Origin: Fervidifonticultor_A sp037443565
Lineage (GTDB): Bacteria > Sysuimicrobiota > Sysuimicrobiia > Sysuimicrobiales > Humicultoraceae
Assembly: GCA_037443565.1 (NCBI GenBank)
Contig: JBBIOB010000002.1
Coordinates: forward strand, 1-64,000
DNA: 64,000 nt
Reading direction: 5' to 3'
The stretch's first letter is position 1. Each line of letters starts with the position of its first letter. Shown here piece by piece: positions 60,805 to 64,000 of the stretch. The notes beneath the pieces are model-generated. The model saw only the letters and a list, made by a program, of their open reading frames with translations. It did no database searches and was not told the DNA's origin. The translations under genes were made by a program, and so were the position numbers.

Positions 60805-61090
60805 CTCGCAGGCAATGCGGGAGAGGAGTACCTCGGGAGGCGCTTGCCCCCGCGCCGGCACGCGTCGCGGGGAGAGGGAGTGGGGGCCAGGGACTGCAAG
60901 CCCCCTCGAGCGGTCTCCTCTGGGAAGTTCGCTCCCAAGCCGCCGGGTCGAACGCGACAGCGTGCCAGTAGATCCGGCCGGAGCCCCGCCGCTACACGGG
61001 GAAGAGGGGCCGGTGATACATGAACCCGGCCGATGAGGGTGGTACCGCGGAAGCGAGGCGCTTTCGCCCCTGGGGCGAAGGCGCTTCAAT
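60805..61090 (+). promoter_or_regulatory. T-box leader, phenylalanine type
   Basis: Canonical T-box sequence AGGGTGGTACCGCGG at 61036-61050. It is directly followed by an 11-bp terminator hairpin (GCGCTTTCGCC, 61058-61068, with GGCGAAGGCGC, 61074-61084) and TTCAATGATGTCTT. Upstream is Stem I: AGTA of the loop-E motif at 60827-60830 and the opposing GAAGTTCG. The likely specifier is UUC (60928-60930), a Phe codon followed by a purine. T-box RNAs bind an uncharged tRNA and then let transcription continue. A Phe specifier agrees with pheS downstream, although another gene now lies between. Confidence 0.82.
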
Positions 61091-61134
61091 GATGTCTTGG
61101 GCCCGCATGCCAATCTTGGGGGTGACACGTCGAC

Positions 61135-63255
61135 TTGTCCCGTGGGTGGAGGTGGTTTTCCCGTCTGACCTTCGTAGCTCTCCTGGCCCTTGCCCTCTGG
61201 CCGCAGAGAGCGGCCCTCGAGCTGACACAGGAGGTGTCAGGGTTTCGCCTCCCGACGTATCTCACTCACGCCGGTGATGGCTCCGGCCACCTGTTTGTTG
61301 TGGAGAAAGCGGGACGCATTTGGCGCCTCGACAAAGACCTCCGTCGCGACCCCGTTCCGTTCCTCGATCTCCGCATGCAGGTGGATGCGGGTGAGTTCGA
61401 ACGCGGGCTGCTGGGGCTCGCGTTCCATCCCGCATACGCACAGAACGGCCGTTTCTTTGTCCACTACACGAACCTGGACGGCGACGTCGTCATCGCGGAG
61501 TATGCAGCCGCGCCTGACGCCGACACTGTCGACCCTGCCGTCGAGCGGATCCTTCTGAGGATTCCGCACCCTGAGCCGATCCACAACGGTGGGCAGCTCC
61601 AGTTTGGCCCAGACGGCTATCTCTACGTGGGCATCGGGGATGGGGGTGCCGGGCGGCAGCGGGACAATGGGCAGCGTAAGGACGTCTTGCTGGGTAAGAT
61701 CCTGCGACTGGACGTTGACCGCGCGATCCCCTACGCGATTCCGCCGGACAATCCGTTCGTGGGGGATCCCGGCGCCAGGCCGGAAATCTGGGCCCTCGGA
61801 CTGCGCAACCCGTGGCGATTCTCCTTTGATAGAGCCACCGGGGACCTCTTCATCGCGGATGTGGGTCAGAGCACCTGGGAAGAGGTCAATCTCCAGCCCG
61901 CGGGACGTGCGGGGGGAGAGAATTATGGGTGGGCGGCGATGGAAGGACCGACTTGTCTCGTTTCCGCGGAGGAGTGTGCGACAGGAGCTTTCACAGGACC
62001 GGTGGCGACCTACGGACACAACCCGGACGGCGGGTGTGCTATAGTCGGTGGCTATGTCTATCGCGGACGGCGGTTCGAATCGCTGGTCGGGACCTATTTC
62101 TTCGGGGATTTCTGTACGGGACGGATCTGGGGAATGCGGCGCGGAGCGCGGGGAGAATGGTCCTGGTCAGAGTTGAAGATCTCCGACCTCCGAATCAGCA
62201 GCTTCGGCGAAGCCGAGGACGGGGAACTGTTTGTTCTTGATCACCAGGGTGGCGGGGTCTATCGACTGACCCGACCGCTGTTCAGCCTCGTCATCAATCA
62301 GGGCTTCAAGCGTAGCACGATGCTCGTGACGCTGGCAGCGACCTACTTCGCGTTCCAGATTCTCACAGTCGCGTCTGGAAAGCTCCTGGCCGGGCCCTCC
62401 CCGGATCAACGGCCGGATCTGCGTTCGGTCGCAGGGATTCCCGATCTGGCGTTTGCAGCGGGAGCAGCAGCTGGTGCCCTGGCCGCGACGATGGTGTCCG
62501 GCACCCTGGGGCTCAATCTCCAGACGCTCCTGGCCCTCGCACTCATGCTTCTCGTTCTCGCGGTCGGATCACACGGGTTCGTCTGGAACACTCTGAAGTG
62601 GAAAACCTTGGTGCTTCCAATCCTCATGGCTGTGCCCCTGGTGGCCATTGGCGTCGGGCAGCCACAGATCTCAGTGCCAGCGATCGGTAGACTCGACTTC
62701 GGTCCCGCGTTTTCGTGGGTTGTGGTCCCGGTGGCCATGTTGGGAGCGACGTATGCGAGCGTCTCCCTGCGAACGGTGCTGCGCGTGGACAGCCTCCTCG
62801 CGGTCGTCGCACTGGCGTGGATGCTGGTCATTGCCCGCGCCGTGGGCAACGTGGCGTTGCTGCTTCTCCTCCTAGCAGGAATCGGCGCCTTCGCCGGTGG
62901 CATCTTCCATCCCCGCGCATCGAGATTCCATCCTTCATCGGGCACCATGCTCGCGGGCGCCCTAATAGCCACGGCGGGAATTCTTGCTGATGCGGAGATT
63001 CCCGCGCTGATCGTCATGGGGCCGTACCTTTGCGAACTGGTGTTCCGGGCTCTGAGCGGCTTCCGGGACGATGCCTTCATTGCCAGCCGCCAAGGACGCC
63101 TGTATCTGAGTGGTCCTCGCCCGCGGGCGTTGTCGCACTTCATCGTTCAGCGATGGGGAGGACTCAAGGAAACCACCTTCGGAGTGGGCGCCGTTGTGTT
63201 CGGAAGTGCGTGGGGGGCGCTGGCTCTGATGGCCTATTACTGGTTCAGGAGGTAG
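61135..63255 (+). CDS. PQQ-type sugar dehydrogenase fused to a membrane domain resembling an inactive MraY/GPT-family enzyme
   Basis: 706 aa, TTG start after GGGGGTGA. A signal anchor (about 10-24) leads to a six-bladed PQQ aldose/sorbosone dehydrogenase domain (about 33-380). That domain keeps the catalytic-type His150 in PIHNGGQLQFGPDGYLY, GIGDGGAGR, LGLRNPWRFSFD and ENYGWAAMEG. Residues about 395-706 are some ten membrane helices whose order matches archaeal GPT/MraY-type GlcNAc-1-P transferases: LKWKTLVLPILMAVPLVAI, LDFGPAFSWVVVPV, FHPSSGTMLAGALIA, and PRALSHFIVQRWGGLKETT. The catalytic DD of GxxDDLLGxRWRTK is replaced (GFVWNTLKWKT, 481-491), NxxNxxDG is absent, and FPGDTG has become FHPSSG. 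GC is visibly lower than in the neighbours. Likely transferred in. Function unknown. Confidence 0.7.
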   Translation: MSRGWRWFSRLTFVALLALALWPQRAALELTQEVSGFRLPTYLTHAGDGSGHLFVVEKAGRIWRLDKDLRRDPVPFLDLRMQVDAGEFERGLLGLAFHPAYAQNGRFFVHYTNLDGDVVIAEYAAAPDADTVDPAVERILLRIPHPEPIHNGGQLQFGPDGYLYVGIGDGGAGRQRDNGQRKDVLLGKILRLDVDRAIPYAIPPDNPFVGDPGARPEIWALGLRNPWRFSFDRATGDLFIADVGQSTWEEVNLQPAGRAGGENYGWAAMEGPTCLVSAEECATGAFTGPVATYGHNPDGGCAIVGGYVYRGRRFESLVGTYFFGDFCTGRIWGMRRGARGEWSWSELKISDLRISSFGEAEDGELFVLDHQGGGVYRLTRPLFSLVINQGFKRSTMLVTLAATYFAFQILTVASGKLLAGPSPDQRPDLRSVAGIPDLAFAAGAAAGALAATMVSGTLGLNLQTLLALALMLLVLAVGSHGFVWNTLKWKTLVLPILMAVPLVAIGVGQPQISVPAIGRLDFGPAFSWVVVPVAMLGATYASVSLRTVLRVDSLLAVVALAWMLVIARAVGNVALLLLLLAGIGAFAGGIFHPRASRFHPSSGTMLAGALIATAGILADAEIPALIVMGPYLCELVFRALSGFRDDAFIASRQGRLYLSGPRPRALSHFIVQRWGGLKETTFGVGAVVFGSAWGALALMAYYWFRR

Positions 63256-63304
63256 GATCGGTTGTGGTGCCACTACGCCGGCAGCCGGTCTAAGGAGATC
63301 CTCG

Positions 63305-64000
63305 ATGACCGCAGAGATTGAGCGGATCGTAGCCGAGGCGACTGCGGCGCTGCGCGTGGTTGGTACCCTGGACGAGCTCGAGGCTCTGCGACGCCGGACG
63401 ACAGGCCGGCGCGGGGCCCTCGCCGAGGTGCTCCGGCGGATGTCCGGCATGCCGCCGGACGAGCGGGCGGCGGTCGGCGCGCGCTTGAATGAGGCCCGCG
63501 CGGCAATCGACGCGGCTCTCGACGCGCGCGGCCGCGAGCTGGCCCTGGGTGCGCGCGCGGCCCAGTTTGAGGCCGAGCGCATCGACGTGACGTTGCCGGG
63601 CCGCCGTGCGCCGCTGGGGCGCCGGCACGTGCTGCACCGCACGCTGCATGAGGTCGAGCGCATCTTCATCGGCCTCGGGTTCGAGGTCGTGGAAGGGACC
63701 GAGGTGGAGAGCGACGAGTTCAACTTCGGGCGGATGAACATGCCGGCCGACCATCCGGCGCGCGACGAGCAGGACTCCTTCTACCTTGGTGGAGCGTGGA
63801 TGCTGCGGACCCACACCACGGTTGTTGACGCCCACGTCATGGCCGGGCGGACCCCGCCGATGCGCGTCGTGACCAGCGGCCGGTGTTACCGGCGCGATGC
63901 GGTGGACGCGACCCACATGCCCGTCTTCCACCAGCTGGACGGCTTCATGGTGGGCGAGGCGATCACGTTCGCCGACCTCAAAGGTGTTCTGGCGACGTTT
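63305..64000 (+). CDS. pheS: Phenylalanyl-tRNA synthetase alpha subunit (3' end beyond window)
   Basis: First 232 codons of pheS; the gene continues past the window edge. Start ATG 63305 with TAAGGAGA nine bases upstream. N-terminal coiled coil (TAEIERIVAEATAALRV onwards, including RRTTGRRGALAEVLRR), then VTLPGRRAPLGRRHVLHRTL and the class II catalytic core: EVESDEFNFGRMNMPADHPARD, LRTHTTVVDAHVM, and GRCYRRDAVDATHMPVFHQL. It charges tRNA-Phe together with PheT. It is the expected target of the T-box at 60805-61090, but lies 2.2 kb away from it. Confidence 0.96.
   Translation, partial: MTAEIERIVAEATAALRVVGTLDELEALRRRTTGRRGALAEVLRRMSGMPPDERAAVGARLNEARAAIDAALDARGRELALGARAAQFEAERIDVTLPGRRAPLGRRHVLHRTLHEVERIFIGLGFEVVEGTEVESDEFNFGRMNMPADHPARDEQDSFYLGGAWMLRTHTTVVDAHVMAGRTPPMRVVTSGRCYRRDAVDATHMPVFHQLDGFMVGEAITFADLKGVLATF

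Noticed and set aside
62085..62105. GGTTCGAAT sequence resembling a tRNA T-arm
   Set aside because: It lies inside the dehydrogenase coding frame and no acceptor stem or anticodon arm can be drawn around it.

Overview
The window is a densely packed, high-GC (about 70% by eye) bacterial chromosome segment with few gaps and many ATGA/GTGA four-base start/stop overlaps. Several traits point to a diderm member of the Terrabacteria side of the tree. These are a coproporphyrin-dependent haem pathway (HemQ/ChdC), a T-box leader, a YqzL-like mini-protein, and an MlaEFD system whose MlaD carries its own C-terminal outer-membrane-like barrel. An uncultured lineage near Armatimonadota, Chloroflexota or Sysuimicrobiota (CSP1-3) would fit, but that placement is inference.

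Layout. 1-1490: remains of two insertion sequences and a truncated CydC-like ABC ATPase joined in frame to an IS1634-type transposase fragment. 1492-5015: exported iron-sulfur subunit, Tat-exported molybdopterin oxidoreductase and its TorD-type chaperone. 16452 down to 5054 (minus strand): regulator-hemC-D-B-A-L-Q-radical SAM-hemE-H-Y, one haem operon preceded by three tandem 20-bp repeats. 16666-19630: TAXI-TRAP transporter. 19717-25566: comM, dprA, topA, xerC/D. 25622-35018: rpsB-tsf-pyrH-frr-(PASTA)-uppS-cdsA-dxr-rseP-ispG-mgtC-rhomboid, a translation, lipid-carrier and MEP-isoprenoid run. 35090-37355: archaeal-type AdoMet synthetase and a beta-propeller lipoprotein. 37374-48168: FmdB, then a MoxR/DUF58/von Willebrand (Bat-like) membrane cluster. 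48152-52707: LarA-like protein, sirtuin, MTA phosphorylase, small membrane protein, threonine aldolase and a Lys-rich mini-ORF ending in a strong terminator. 55785 down to 52790: mlaE-F-D. 55847-57193: infC-rpmI-rplT with a clear promoter, an attenuator-like hairpin and an ATC start for infC. 57257-60507: Ktr/Trk potassium channel pair, SpoU methyltransferase, cupin.

60568-64000 is the most unusual part. A good promoter is followed by a YqzL-like mini-gene and a phenylalanine-type T-box leader. Then comes a 2.1-kb gene of visibly lower GC, fusing a PQQ sugar dehydrogenase domain to a membrane domain that looks like a MraY/GPT-family phosphosugar transferase without its catalytic aspartates. 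Only after that comes pheS, the expected T-box target, which runs off the window end.

No tRNA, rRNA or CRISPR array was seen.
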